Of a stretch of DNA of 64,000 bases, positions 10,777 to 22,300 are shown piece after piece. The notes under the pieces were generated by a model that was given only the letters and a program-made list of their open reading frames with translations, was not told the origin of the DNA and made no database searches. Position 1 is the first letter of the stretch, and each line of letters begins with the position of its first letter. A program made the position numbers and the translations under genes. Location of the stretch: positions 75,487,393 to 75,551,392 of the forward strand of contig OV884059.1 of the NCBI GenBank assembly GCA_930367215.1. Reading direction: 5' to 3'. This DNA comes from Pollenia angustigena (taxonomy: Eukaryota; Arthropoda; Insecta; Diptera; Polleniidae).

Positions 10777-11039
10777 TAAGAGAATTTTTTCTTTAATTTT
10801 GGTTTATTTTATTATTTAATAAAAATGATTTTTTTTTACCGATTTTTTTTTAAAACGGGTTTGATATCTTGTCTCGATTTAGATGTTTTTATTTTTTATT
10901 TTAATTCACCATTTTAAGTCGGTTCAGTAAGGCAAACAAAAATTCAAATTTTTTATTAACATGTATCTTAACTATTGTTTCAAATGTATTAAGCGTAAAA
11001 TTTTAGAGATCTTGAATATTGATGAGATTTCGGAACCAC

Positions 11040-11391
11040 GTATTTATAAGTCATTAACTTATGAGCCTGGTTTTTCGGAAAGATTAGAAAACTCGATTAT
11101 ATGTATATGAAAAAGGAAAATACAGAATGGCACATAAAGTGAATAATAATAAACAAAAACTAAGGATAGATTACAAAAGTCAAAAATGACGAATTTAGTT
11201 TATAAGATTCATTGTGGTGGCAATGATAATGAACAATGTTGGAAAATATATGTAGGAACAACTGGGACAAAACTAAAAGTAAGATAAGCAGGACATAAGC
11301 ATGACCTAAAATATAGGAATTATAATTCAGCCCATGGAACGGCGTTATTAACCCATTGTAGGGATTTTAATATTTCTTTGCACAATTGTGT
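11040..11391 (+). pseudogene. Penelope-like element remnant, GIY-YIG endonuclease
   Basis: Translated with one frame change, it gives LTYEPGFSERLENSII, then TKDRLQKSKMTNLVYKIHC, then WKIYVGTTGTKLKVR*AGHKHDLKYR, then HGTALLTHC. VYKI, YVGTT, the GHK block and TALxxHC are the order of the GIY-YIG domain that ends Penelope-like retroelement proteins. Stops and a frameshift show it is dead. No reverse transcriptase is left upstream. Confidence 0.8.
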
Positions 11392-11949
11392 ACACCACTA
11401 CTAACACATATTTTTGTGCTCTTCAATTCAGTCGTCGATGTGACTTCGACAATTGTACATGTCTAGCGGATGCCATATTATTTTGTTTCAGCTTACACTC
11501 AAAAAATATTGTGCGGTCAAAAATGCTTTTGGTAACATCCAATGCCTTGCATGCAATTTTTATTTAGAGTTTAAATTTTAAGACTTAAATGTAGAATAAT
11601 GTAACATTTCATAAGTTTACATGCAAAGCAAAGAACTTTGTAAAATGGTAATTATTTGAGATTTAAAAGAAATTTTTAATATTTCCGATAAAAATGCGTT
11701 AACCGATATATTATTAAGGAAAAAATATTGTATTCTAAGTTGTGTGTGTTACGTTATATTAATTTGTAATTTTCAGAAACAAAAAGACGTATCATCAACG
11801 AAAGTATATTAGAATTAAGTGAAACAAACATTTAAATATTAAATAATTAAATATTTGTGTTAAATTACCGGAAAAATAGAATATGTATATGTACTATATG
11901 ATAATCACACGACTAATATGTAGCATCATTAGGTTTGCCAAATTAAAAC

Positions 11950-12353
11950 TGGTGATTTTTCCAAATACTTCACTTGTTTATAGAAATCTCGAAATCGACA
12001 AAAGATATGAATATGCCGAAATATTTGAAACACTTTTCAATAATTTTCAAGACAGGTTTCAATATTTTGCAATTTTATAACCGCTATAAGATCTTTTCGA
12101 AGACCCTTTTCGTTGCGATGTAACCAACTACGAATTTGATATTCAATCAGAACTAATAATACTACGAAGCGAAGTAAATGCTTCAGACGAAAATAATATT
12201 ATAAAGTTCTGGAAAGATTTGGATGGCGAGTTCTATCCTGAACCAAAAAATGCATTTAAGTGCCTTTCTTTATTCGGCACTACTTACCTATGCGTTAAAA
12301 TTTTTACGGATGTAAAATTTATTTGTTTCAAGCAACGTAATAAATTAAGTTAA
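11950..12353 (+). pseudogene. hAT-derived transposase C-terminus (ZBED5/GTF2IRD2-like), broken
   Basis: One frame with two stops (near 12078 and 12090). It carries RFQYF, DLFEDPFRCDV, QSELIILRSEV, FWKDLDGEFYPEPKNAFKCLSLFGTTYLC and KQRNKLS. This order matches the dimerisation end of hAT-related proteins in which FGSTYLCE precedes a K/R-rich tail. The N-terminal part is missing or unrecognisable. Confidence 0.7.
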
Positions 12354-12416
12354 TCCCATTTGAAAAGCATTCTACTATTATGAAACTGCCATAAAAGTAT
12401 AAATTTAGAAGATTTT

Positions 12417-12776
12417 ATTTTATAAGTTGTATAACACAAGGGAACAAAATTAAACATTTGTTGTGTTGATAGAAACTTTGTAGCAGTTCTTTACCAATTC
12501 AATGTCGCTGATTTTAAAACTGTACTTTTTTTTCTATCAGCTGTGATTTGCGTGCAATATTTATTTTTTATGCATTTTTAAAACATTAAAATCTTAAATT
12601 TTTTTACAATTAATTGATAAGACATTTGAAACTGATTTAGAGTCAAAAAGCTTCCAAATAAAAAAAAGTGCAGTTTTAAAATCAGCGACATTGAATTGGT
12701 AAAGAATTGCTACAAATTTTTTATGAACACAAAAAAATATAAATTTTGTACCTTTGTGTTTTACAACTTATAAAAT
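12417..12776. repeat. 360-bp near-palindrome (MITE-like)
   Basis: The outer arms (ATTTTATAAGTTG facing CAACTTATAAAA) and a better conserved inner pair of 43 bp (12480-12522 against 12671-12713) form a nested inverted repeat. The inner pair includes CAATGTCGCTGATTTTAAAA. No clear target duplication. Confidence 0.75.
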
Positions 12777-12961
12777 ATATTACTAACATTTTATTTCGGC
12801 TGTAAATGAATGCATTCTCTCAATTTTTTTACTCTCTGGTACTTAGGGTAGCCAGATTTTAAATTCGGAAAAACAGTACATTGAATACAAAAAAACAGTA
12901 CAACCAAGAAAAAACAGTACATTTTTTTGACGAAAACATAACCATTTGCTTTAATTAGTAA

Positions 12962-13076
12962 CCCCAAATTTCACCAAGTTCAGCTGTAATTAACTATCAG
13001 TTCAAGCTGTCAAAACATATTGTAAGCTGGAAGTTAAAGTAATAGTTAGTTTTAACTGAACTTGCTGAAGTTGGGG
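12962..13076. mobile_element. Small MITE, CCCCAA ends, duplication TAA
   Basis: 115 bp. Ends CCCCAAATTTCACC and CCCCAACTTCAGC converge on AAGTTCAG. TAA on both sides (12959-12961, 13077-13079) points to a PIF/Harbinger-type origin. Confidence 0.78.
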
Positions 13077-13465
13077 TAAATATTTTAAACTTTTGATTGA
13101 ATATGCAATAACAATTATATTAGGAAATACACTTAAAATGTGTAACGTTAACGGAATTATTTCCATTTTATGGCATTTCATAAATATATGAAACTACTCC
13201 ATTTGCGTTTAAAAAGCCAACACCACAAACGAAGCATTTGGCCAGGAAAACCATAACAGTGCTGTAAGCCATATAAGAAAGGAGAAAAGCCTTACTTAGC
13301 TCAAAACAATTAACTCATTGATTGTGTAAGTATGAATTTCTTTAAACATATTCGTATTAAAAGCAATTTTCACTACACACATAGTTGCACAAATCATATA
13401 GAATTTTAGAAAATGTTTTTTTCCTAAATTAATTTTCAAATTTAAAAAAATTTTTAAATTATTTA

Positions 13466-13570
13466 CGGCTAATTTTACCAAGTTCAGCTATAATTAACTA
13501 TACTAAAACAATAGGTTTTTTGTCTTTTATAATGAAAGTTAATTAAACCTGAACTTAGTGAAATTGGCCA
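13466..13570. mobile_element. Small MITE, GGCCAATTTCAC-type ends, duplication TTA
   Basis: 105 bp. Left CGGCTAATTTTACC, right (inverted) TGGCCAATTTCACT. TTA at 13463-13465 and 13571-13573. Same family as 17409-17539 and related to 12962-13076. Confidence 0.78.
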
Positions 13571-14226
13571 TTAATCTATAAAATCCAAAACAAAAAAATA
13601 GTTTGGTTTATTTTTATTTCACAAAATCTGGAAATAATTAAAATCAAGTGCAATTGAAAACGATGAATATTTTCAATAAAATTTTTGTAAAAATTAACTT
13701 ATCTTTTTCTTATTTCAGTAGTTTAGGTAAAGAAAAGTGGTCCTCAAACGTATTAGTTATTTTTAAAAATTTTCAACACGGAGAATTTTCCAAATTTTTT
13801 TGTTTTCAATTTCACGTGAATTCGATTACCAGAACATGCCCGAAAATTAAAAAAAGTTCTAAATTTAGATTTTATTTTTGTCTTTCTCAGGTGTGGAAAG
13901 GGAAAGACTATTGGAAGAGGTAGCCATAAAATCATAACAGCATGAAAATATACCACCGCTACGAGCCACCCATTATAATTTAGATTTCTACTAAACCACA
14001 GCGTTAAAACCCTTATTATTTTAGAACTTTTTTTAACACAACATAATTTTTGTAAGCCAGTACTTGTAAATATAGATTGAGCAAAAAACAGTACAAAAAA
14101 CTGTACAAAGTGTAAAAAACAGTACATTTGCGTACTGTTTTAGGAGTTTTGCATAAAACAGTACAATTGCAAAAAATCAGTACATGTACTGCTTAAAACA
14201 GTACGTATGGCAACCCTACTGGTACT

Positions 14227-14767
14227 CACTACTACACAACCAAAAAATTTTTGGAAATCCCTGGTCTAATATTAGTTGCGTTCGAGAACACAAAAGTTTT
14301 TACTATTTTTTACTAAACTTTACTGCATTTTACGAAATTGCGTTCGAGTACACAAAATGCAGTAAATGAGAACATAAATTGAGAGCGAAAAGTGCCAGTT
14401 CTTGTCTGAGTACTTATACATTTTTACTGAAGAAATTTAGTAAATCAAAAAAACATGTTTCAAAAGGTAAACAAACAAAAGTAACAAATAAAAAGCATAC
14501 AAATTGTGAAAAAATTGTTAAATAAAAGAAAAGTTGAAATTAAAATTAAACCAAAACAAAAAGTGAATAAATATTAATTAATTAAACTTGTTTGTGAATC
14601 ATTTATTTGGCTAAATACAAACTTTTGAAATTTTTTTTTTTGTTATGTTAATTTTTTAGAGTTGTAAATGTGTGGTACTTGAGTAATCAATAGCAAAAAA
14701 TTATTCATGTTCTTTTAAATAATTTAACCCGCTACAAATTAGTAAAATCAAATAAAATAAAAAACAA
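14227..14767. other. AT-rich spacer, nothing recognised
   Basis: No gene, transposon end or RNA is recognised here. A weak direct repeat (TTGCGTTCGAG) occurs at about 14276 and 14338. Confidence 0.5.
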
Positions 14768-15130
14768 GTTAGAGTGCTATATTCGGCTGTGCCGAATCTT
14801 TGATACCCTCCACCGACAGTTCGAATGTTTAAGGAGTAATATCTGTATGATGTTATTATTATCTTAAACTGTGACGATTTGTTTTTAATTATGGTTTTAG
14901 GCGACTAAACTGTTTTCCGGTAGTAGGGTTTATATGGGGCCTAGGGTAAATTATGGACCGATCATCACGAAATTTCACAGCGTCATTTCTAGTCCTTTAA
15001 AACTGTGACGTACCAATTTCTGTTATGCTAGCATTATTAATTATGGTTTTAGGTGTACTAAACGGTTTTCCGGGAGTAGGGTTTATATGGGGCCTATTTT
15101 GCTCCCGAAAAGGGTTGTAAGAAACAGACA
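14768..15130. repeat. Dispersed repeat with TATATTCGGCTGTGCCGAATC hairpin
   Basis: It opens with a hairpin motif (CGGCTGTGCCG) followed by TACCCTCCACC. It then carries two diverged copies of a segment ending TAGGGTTTATATGGGGCC. Related hairpin motifs occur near 31715, 45460 and 54780. The family is not identified. Confidence 0.65.
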
Positions 15131-15497
15131 CCAAATTGCATATTTTGAATAAAATGTCATATTTTTTTGTAGAAAAGAAAACACCATTAATTTCAGGTAT
15201 TCATATAGTCGAAATATTCGAAAACCGGTTTCTAAAAATTGTCGAATAATCGGGCACCCTTATTTTTTTATTATTTGATCCCTGCAAGCATTTTACGAAA
15301 AAATTAATCATATTCGAGTCATTTATGACTCCTCTGCACAATTAAAATAAGCATATATGAGCTCATTTTCTGATCATAAATGATTGTTTTCTCGGGAGGA
15401 AATGGTACCCTACCCAGGACTCTTCTTGAAGAGTCTTTTATTTTCCGCTTTTCTGATCATTTCGACTCATTTAAGACTCATAATTTTAATGATTTGC

Positions 15498-15760
15498 GAG
15501 TCTTTTTCGAGTCATTTTTATGTCATATTTCTGATTGTTTGCGAGTCTTTTTCGACTGATTTTTTAGACGTATTTTTGATCGTCTAGGAGTCTTTTTCGA
15601 CTCATTTTTAGTCGTATTCTAGATCATCTAACAGTCTTTTTCGACTCACTTTATAGTCGTATTTCGGATCGTGTAAGAGTCTTTTTCGACTCATTTTTCA
15701 GTCCTTACTCTAATCGTTTGCGAATGATTAATGAGTCGTTTTTTAGTCGTATTTCTGAAA
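15498..15760. repeat. 45-bp tandem array
   Basis: About six units with AGTCTTTTTCGAC at 15500, 15544, 15589, 15633 and 15678, spacing 44-45 bp. Each unit also carries AGTCGTATTT and GATCGT. Non-coding. Confidence 0.85.
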
Positions 15761-15762
15761 AT

Positions 15763-16203
15763 AACTGTTATTTTTGATTTTTATTTTTTTGAACAAAAAT
15801 AACAGTTATTATTTGATTTTTATTTTTTCGAGCAAAAATAAAAGTTATTCTCGAAATAAATTTACGTGTTTTAATAATTTAGATGACTTTAATAATTATT
15901 TTAATGTGCATAAGGAATTCCAATGATAATTACACACTAAAATAAAAATTTAAAGTCAACTAAATTATTAAATCACGTACATTTATTTAGAGAATAACTT
16001 TTATTTTTGCTCGAAAAAATAAAAATCAAATAATAACTGTTATTTTTGTTCAAAAAAATAAAAACCAAAACATAACTGTTATTTTTGATCGAAAAAATAA
16101 AAATCAAAAAATAACAGTTATTTTTGTTCAAAAAAAATAAAAATCAAAAAATAACTGTTATTTTTGCTCAAAAAAATAAAAATCAAAAAATAACAGTTAT
16201 CAT
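15763..16203. repeat. Foldback repeat built of ~38-bp units
   Basis: Units of AATAACAGTTATTTTTG plus an A-rich linker run in one orientation on the left and inverted on the right, meeting in a centre near 15925. A degraded relative lies at 44870-45100. The right side is followed by TAACGGTCCCTG, a possible hAT-like end, with no matching left end. Confidence 0.75.
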
Positions 16204-16317
16204 CTGAATTTTATGAAAAAAGGCATAACTGTAACGGTCCCTGCAATAAATTTAAAACTGAAAATGAGTTAAAATAAAAAACGAATTGTAAAATATGCAT
16301 ACCGGTAGAATGGACGT

Positions 16318-16560
16318 AAGATGTGATTTTTTTTTCTTTATTTACATTATTTACAAAGGCGAATTAGCCTATTTTGACATTAACCGTCCCAATTCTAGTT
16401 GTTGCATTGTTTTAGAACTGAGGTTTTTTTTTATTTCCTTAGCTAATCCCGCGAAGCTCAATGCTTGTCTGCAGGAAAGAAACCAGAGTCTCTGGCGGGA
16501 ATCGAACCCGCAACCTCGGCGCAGATAGACTAGCTCGCTACCAGCTAGCCTACCGGGGCT
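16318..16560 (-). mobile_element. tRNA-derived SINE
   Basis: Read on the minus strand, a tRNA-like head (AGCCCCGGTAGGCTAGCTGG...) carries an A-box-like segment at 16541-16552. It also carries a canonical B box GGTTCGATTCC at 16498-16508. A body of about 180 bp and an A-rich tail (16326-16340) follow. The 3' half of the head does not pair with its 5' end, so it is not an intact tRNA gene. Flanking AGAT may be a trace of the target duplication. Confidence 0.78.
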
Positions 16561-16890
16561 AGATATAGATTCCCTTAGTCTTCTTTACAAAATGCTGAAA
16601 AACAAAGAAAAAATAATTAAAAAAGTTATAAGGAATTCAAACCCCTTCGGTAATTTTGGACCACCACGTACTTTGTATTACCACGTCAAAAACTCAAGAC
16701 AGATGCAACCCCAATTTATTAAGCATTTATTCACAACAGCCCTGCAAACAATTTCGATCGAAAAATAATCTAAATAGTGTCCCCATTTAGCAAAAATCTA
16801 TCGCTTTTGCTATTCAATTCTTATTGATGTAGTAACATCGTTCGGGAAGAAGTGTCCCACTATGGTAATATTTCCATTAAGTATCTACTT

Positions 16891-17150
16891 AGGGCCATTA
16901 TTGTAACTTGGCGTTAGCTGTTATCCGCCAGTTAACAGACGCTTTTTGACAGATAACACATTATTATCTGTCAATTTAATCTTAACTTTAGCTAACTTCA
17001 AGTTGTAATAATTGCCCTAATAAGGGCCATTATTATAACTTGGCGTTAGCTGTTATCCGCCAGTTAACAGACGCTTTTTGACAGATAACACATTATTATC
17101 TGTCAATTTAATCTTAACTTTAGCTAACTTCAAGTTGTAATAATTGCCCT
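16891..17150. mobile_element. Tandem dimer of a 128-bp MITE
   Basis: Two nearly identical units, 16891-17018 and 17023-17150, period 132 bp. Each has ends GGGCCATTATT and GGGCAATTATT (inverted). The outer flanks read TTA and the junction TAATAA, consistent with a PIF/Harbinger-type TWA target site. Confidence 0.85.
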
Positions 17151-17408
17151 TAGTGTCTATATTTTATGACGAATAAGAGCGCTTTGGTAGTTGAATATCA
17201 ATTGAATTTAGTAGTATCGCTTTTGGCTCTAAAAAGTACTATTTTGATGTTAATTTTTTCTTATTGTTCTTTATAATAAAAAGTGGTCCATTTAACTGTT
17301 TATTTTTGTTTGTTTTTGTTAGGCGAGTCTGAGTAAAATAAAAAATAACTGAGCTGAAATTTGTACAAATAATTAAAAATCTACAATCATTAGGCAAAAC
17401 AATTGTTA

Positions 17409-17539
17409 TGGCCAATTTCACCAATTTTTTTTAAATATAAATTCATTTTTTAATATACATACATATTTTTCATATAATTTTGTATAATTTGATATGAAAA
17501 ACATAAATTCATATATAAATAAATTGGTGAAATTGGCCA
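17409..17539. mobile_element. Small MITE, TGGCCAATTTCACC ends, duplication TTA
   Basis: 131 bp. Perfect inverted TGGCCAATTTCACCAATTT ends, TTA on both sides (17406-17408, 17540-17542). Same family as 13466-13570. Confidence 0.85.
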
Positions 17540-18366
17540 TTAATGTTTTAAATTTAAAAACCTAATGTGGACAAATTTTTTTAAAGAAATTTACAGAAAG
17601 TCGCCAATATGTTTAAACACTAACCTTATAAAAGTTTCATTATATAATAACTAGCATATTTTTTAATGCTTTGCAAAAATTATTTTATAAATTTTTTTCA
17701 CTAATTTTCACAAGAAAAATAAAAACACTAATTTTCAACAAAAATTATTAACGTCATTGAACAAACAAACAGTTCTAAAAATCACTAAAATCCTTTAAAA
17801 AAGACAATAATAATTATTTCAGTTCACTTTTATTGGCTTAATTATTAAAAATTTACCCAATTTACCCGAAGAGTGAGATTGGGCTGTTTTGTGCACTCAT
17901 TTAATAAATTTGTGTACTAGAACGTGCGGTAACTTTGAGTACAATATTACTATTTAATATTTAAAATTAAACTTTATTTTACAGCTTTATACTATTTCAC
18001 ACTCACGCACCACCGATCATAATGAAATTTAATTAAAAACTGTCATAACTTAGGCAAATCGGTTTTGTACTTGGTATTCACTTTTTAACCGCAAATCGTT
18101 GCGAAGAAGTCAATATTACATGGGCAATGTTCATTTTTGCTGTTGTTGCAATTAGCTGAACAACTTTTTAAAGTGACGAAAAAGTATAATTTTAAAACTC
18201 ATTATTCGATTCTAACGTATTTTGTTGTTGCTAAATTCCGCAAAATCTACTGTTTAACTACCAAATGTGACGAAGTAGTTAAAATTAGTTGATAATCGAA
18301 AATTACTCTGCCAATTGCTTGGAGGGAGGGATGTTAAAATTGGTACAATTGTACTTTTTTTTGCGC
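17540..18366. other. AT-rich spacer, nothing recognised
   Basis: No gene, RNA or transposon end is recognised in these 0.8 kb. Confidence 0.5.
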
Positions 18367-20560
18367 ATTTTGACCGTCTTAAGTACCGTGGTACTACCGT
18401 GACTCATTTGGTACAATTTAAAAATTTTTCATAGTTCCCCCTTTTGAATTTTAAGAACAGCAAACAAATTATTTAGTCCTTTTCATTGCATTAATGTTGT
18501 ACAAGAAATCGTTAATGTAATTTGTGCTGTATAGAGCGCTTAAAGTGAAAGGCAGACAGACGAAGTTTGTTGGTAATGGGGTGATGCTGTATGCATGACA
18601 CACATTACTTTTTTCCTCTCTCGCCTACAAACTTCGTCTGTCTACCTTTCATTTGCCACAGACGAGGCAAAATTAATTTTTTATTTAATAACTAAACAAG
18701 TGCCTAATTTTGATCTCCTATATTTATAAGACTTTAATGTACCTTATTTTATTCATACATATCGAGCACGCGAATATAACGTAATCGCCAAAAATCAAAT
18801 TTTACAGGAGAGAGTTTTTTTAAATTTATTTCATATAAATTTTATTTGAAATTTGTCGCTTACGATAAAATGGTTTTTTCTATGGTTACGGTACCTGCTT
18901 ATATATTCAACTAATTCTACGGATTAAAATATGGATATTTGAAGAATCGGAGCCTTACATACGAAAAAGTTTTAAGCAAATATACAAAAATTTCATGAAT
19001 GGTCCGAATCTATTAAGAAAACAAATATTTTTAGTTAAGCCTACTTGAAAAAAACAAGTTAGATTTGGCTGTATAAAATTTTAATTCATGATGCTAAATA
19101 AAAAAAAACTGTATCTTTGTCTATTGGAATGCTCTCAAAGGCAGCAATGGAATAATAAAAAAAGTCTTAAGAAATTATAGGGAATTTCACACCAGAAAAA
19201 TGTCTCGCTAATTAACCATCAGGGTTGTATTAACTTTGTTTCTCTTAACTTTGAACTCCGTTATATCATCGGTACCGCCATAGACATGTCATAAGCCCAT
19301 TGATCGTCTTCCATATGCCGTACAAGATTTATTGTTAAAAATAAGGTTTAGAGTCCGAAAGTGACTTAGGGGTCACGTTGTAGAATCAAAATAATCAAAA
19401 CAATAGCGGTTGGTACTCTTGGTACTAAAGTACTCTTGCGGATCATCAGGTCATGCGGATCATCAGGTCATTTTGACCGTCTTAAGTACCGTGGTACTAC
19501 CGTGACTCATTTGGTACAATTTAAAAATTTTTCATAGTTCCCCCTTTTGAATTTTAAGAACAGCAAACAAATTATTTAGTCCTTTTCATTGCATTAATGT
19601 TGTACAAGAAATCGTTAATGTAATTTGTGCTGTATAGAGCGCTTAAAGTGAAAGGCAGACAGACGAAGTTTGTTGGTAATGGGGTGATGCTGTATGCATG
19701 ACACACATTACTTTTTTCCTCTCTCGCCTACAAACTTCGTCTGTCTACCTTTCATTTGCCACAGACGAGGCAAAATTAATTTTTTATTTAATAACTAAAC
19801 AAGTGCCTAATTTTGATCTCCTATATTTATAAGACTTTAATGTACCTTATTTTATTCATACATATCGAGCACGCGAATATAACGTAATCGCCAAAAATCA
19901 AATTTTACAGGAGAGAGTTTTTTTAAATTTATTTCATATAAATTTTATTTGAAATTTGTCGCTTACGATAAAATGGTTTTTTCTATGGTTACGGTACCTG
20001 CTTATATATTCAACTAATTCTACGGATTAAAATATGGATATTTGAAGAATCGGAGCCTTACATACGAAAAAGTTTTAAGCAAATATACAAAAATTTCATG
20101 AATGGTCCGAATCTATTAAGAAAACAAATATTTTTAGTTAAGCCTACTTGAAAAAAACAAGTTAGATTTGGCTGTATAAAATTTTAATTCATGATGCTAA
20201 ATAAAAAAAAACTGTATCTTTGTCTATTGGAATGCTCTCAAAGGCAGCAATGGAATAATAAAAAAAGTCTTAAGAAATTATAGGGAATTTCACACCAGAA
20301 AAATGTCTCGCTAATTAACCATCAGGGTTGTATTAACTTTGTTTCTCTTTACTTTGAACTCCGTTATATCATCGGTACCGCCATAGACATGTCATAAGCC
20401 CATTGATCGTCTTCCATATGCCGTACAAGATTTATTGTTAAAAATAAGGTTTAGAGTCCGAAAGTGACTTAGGGGTCACGTTGTAGAATCAAAATAATCA
20501 AAACAATAGCGGTTGGTACTCTTGGTACTAAAGTACTCTTGCGGATCATCAGGTCATGCG
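18367..20560. repeat. 1,091-bp tandem direct duplication
   Basis: Copies 18367-19457 and 19470-20560 are separated by 12 bp. By eye I found a single base difference (TCTTAACTTT against TCTTTACTTT, near 19250/20350). Each copy holds a strong hairpin (GACAGACGAAGTTTGT facing ACAAACTTCGTCTGTC) and a GTACCGTGGTACT palindrome. The last bases of each copy belong to an R1-like LINE frame, so the duplication spans a transposon junction. It is either very recent or an assembly artefact. Confidence 0.92.
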
Positions 20561-22300
20561 CCTCTCTTCCATGTCCAAGGTTCATTTGAATAAATTTCAT
20601 ATTCATACTGTTCGGGGTTTCATCCTGTTTCCGAAACATAGCGCACTACCAACTAGGTTGTCTATATTTTGGACACCAGCTTCTTGACAGACCTTTCATC
20701 TTGCTGACACTCTTTAGCTAGATGTCCTGTTTGGCAACATGTTCAACATGTTCCCGTTCTACCTGCGCCTTTGCATTATATTGCCCGGTGTCCACGGTCT
20801 AAACATCGAAAGCTTATTACAGCCCGCGTAGGTTTGATTCTGCATCGCACACATCCTACTATAATCTTCCTTTCTTTCACAAGGTCTGCCGGCATTTGTA
20901 CCAGAGCTAGTTTAGTCTTGCTATATCCTTTTCTCAAATTAGGAATTCTAAACAAAGTATCCTGCTGTCTGCCCGTTGCAGACTTAAGGGCGTTTATCAA
21001 TTCCTTTATATCTGTGATTTCATCCATGTCCCTGTTATTTCATTTGTTTGGTTTCAAAGAACAGATCGGATTTTTATATCTTCACCAAACGTCATAGTTA
21101 AGGCATCTCTCAATTTATTTGCTTGCCCTTCTCCTTTTTCGAAGTTAGCGAGAAGTTCCCCTGCTCTCGTTCTTCGCATGCCGCTGATTTCCACACTTAT
21201 TTCACTAGGGTTAACAGCATTTTTCATCTCCTTTATGACATCTGCGTATGTTTCGGTTTAATACCTCCTGTTTACGTATACCTCTTGGTTTTTGTTCCTT
21301 TAAGCCTTTTTTCCTCTCCTTTCGAACATTCCGGGTTTCCAATTATTGGAATCCATTCCTCTTTCTTTATGGGATCAACGACTACTATCGCCTACGGCCG
21401 TTCCTTGCTTGTGCCATGTAGGACTTTTACGTGTCTTGTATCTACGGTCTTTGGACCTTTTGTGAACACTATCTTGTTTTGGGAAAGTTGACGACTATCT
21501 TTTACTCCTATCTCCTTGCTTTTGTTCATAAGGTGTTGTATGAGTTATTATGTCTACTTGTATTGCCTTTGTTTCCATAGTAACATTGACTACAGGGGCA
21601 AAGTATGCAGTAGGACTATAAAGGCTTTCCCCTCGTCTTGTTTTAGCAATATAAGTGCTTAAAATCTTCCCCATTCATTTCCAGATCGCCTTGTAGTTTC
21701 ATGTCTGCAGTTCCTGTTGTGTTCATCGGGGTCGATCCTGCCAACACTGAGCTTCGTCTGAAAGGGTTGTGTTGCAACGGTAAGTAGCTCCCGTTAATAT
21801 ATTTGGACTTACCTGTAAAAGCTTAATTTTTGTTTTGATTCTTGTTATTGTAGTTGGGGTTGTTTCTGTTGATATTTTTTCAGAGTTTCAACTCCAAGCC
21901 GTTATCACCGATTCGAAGTTTAGTCACGTTAAGATCCCATGGTTATCTATACAAGCAGGGAGGCCATGCAGGGGTTGACACCAAATCCTCATGGGAAATT
22001 ATGTTCAGTGCCAGATCCGTGTTAGTCAGAAGGTCATTCTCAACTGAGCCTACACCACCAACTTAAAGGCGACGAAATCGATAAGCGTTGTTTGAGACGG
22101 ATGCAGCTGTAACATTAGTCCAGAAGTCATTTCCAAAGTGTGTTACCTCAGTGTACTGAGGTTCCAGAATGTTAAAACCGTCGGCCAGAGGTTCCAGATC
22201 AAGGCCATGTACCTTTATTGTACGCTCTCAATGCCTGCCAAAACTAGGGTCCGCGGGGTGGTTACTCCCGTTATCCTCTCCTGAGGATACCTTGTTAAAC
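20540..22300 (-). pseudogene. R1-like LINE: ORF1 (gag) and start of ORF2, broken
   Basis: Minus-strand pieces in order: TYADVIKEMKNAV, RRTRAGELLANFEKG and LRDALTMTFGEDIKIRSVL. Next come MDEITDIKELINALK, ALVQMPADLV, a GCVRCRIKP segment with FRCLDRGH, and a second zinc knuckle CCQTGHLAKEC. This is the order of non-LTR retrotransposon gag proteins of the R1/I type. It continues into MKFIQMNLGHGREAHDLMIRK, the usual beginning of the endonuclease ORF2, and stops abruptly at 20541-20560, where the tandem duplication begins. Several stops and frameshifts are present. The stretch 21500-22300 is probably its 5' region, but I cannot read protein there. Confidence 0.75.

Larger units (their letters stand above)
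12844..14218. mobile_element. Element with TAGGGTWGCCA ends and 8-bp duplication
   Basis: Ends TAGGGTAGCCA and TAGGGTTGCCA (inverted) are flanked by CTGGTACT at 12836-12843 and 14219-14226. The 8-bp duplication and end sequence suggest a hAT-type non-autonomous element. Both subterminal regions are studded with AACAGTACA motifs, likely binding-site repeats. Two small MITEs (12962-13076, 13466-13570) have inserted into it. Confidence 0.82.

Noticed and set aside
13648..14127. Overlapping 91- and 124-codon frames
   Set aside because: AT-rich, low-complexity translations inside a non-autonomous element; no recognisable domain.
15498..15760. CRISPR array
   Set aside because: Eukaryotic context, imperfect head-to-tail units with no unique spacers and no cas genes.
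16485..16563. Functional tRNA gene on the minus strand
   Set aside because: A canonical B box is present, but the 5' and 3' halves do not form an acceptor stem and the sequence continues into an A-tailed body. Called a SINE instead.
18367..20560. LTR retrotransposon (direct repeats as LTRs)
   Set aside because: The two 1.09-kb copies are only 12 bp apart and there is no internal region, primer-binding site or gag-pol between them.
20771..21491. Plus-strand frames of 108 and 122 codons
   Set aside because: They overlie the minus-strand LINE gag remnant, which explains the open frames.
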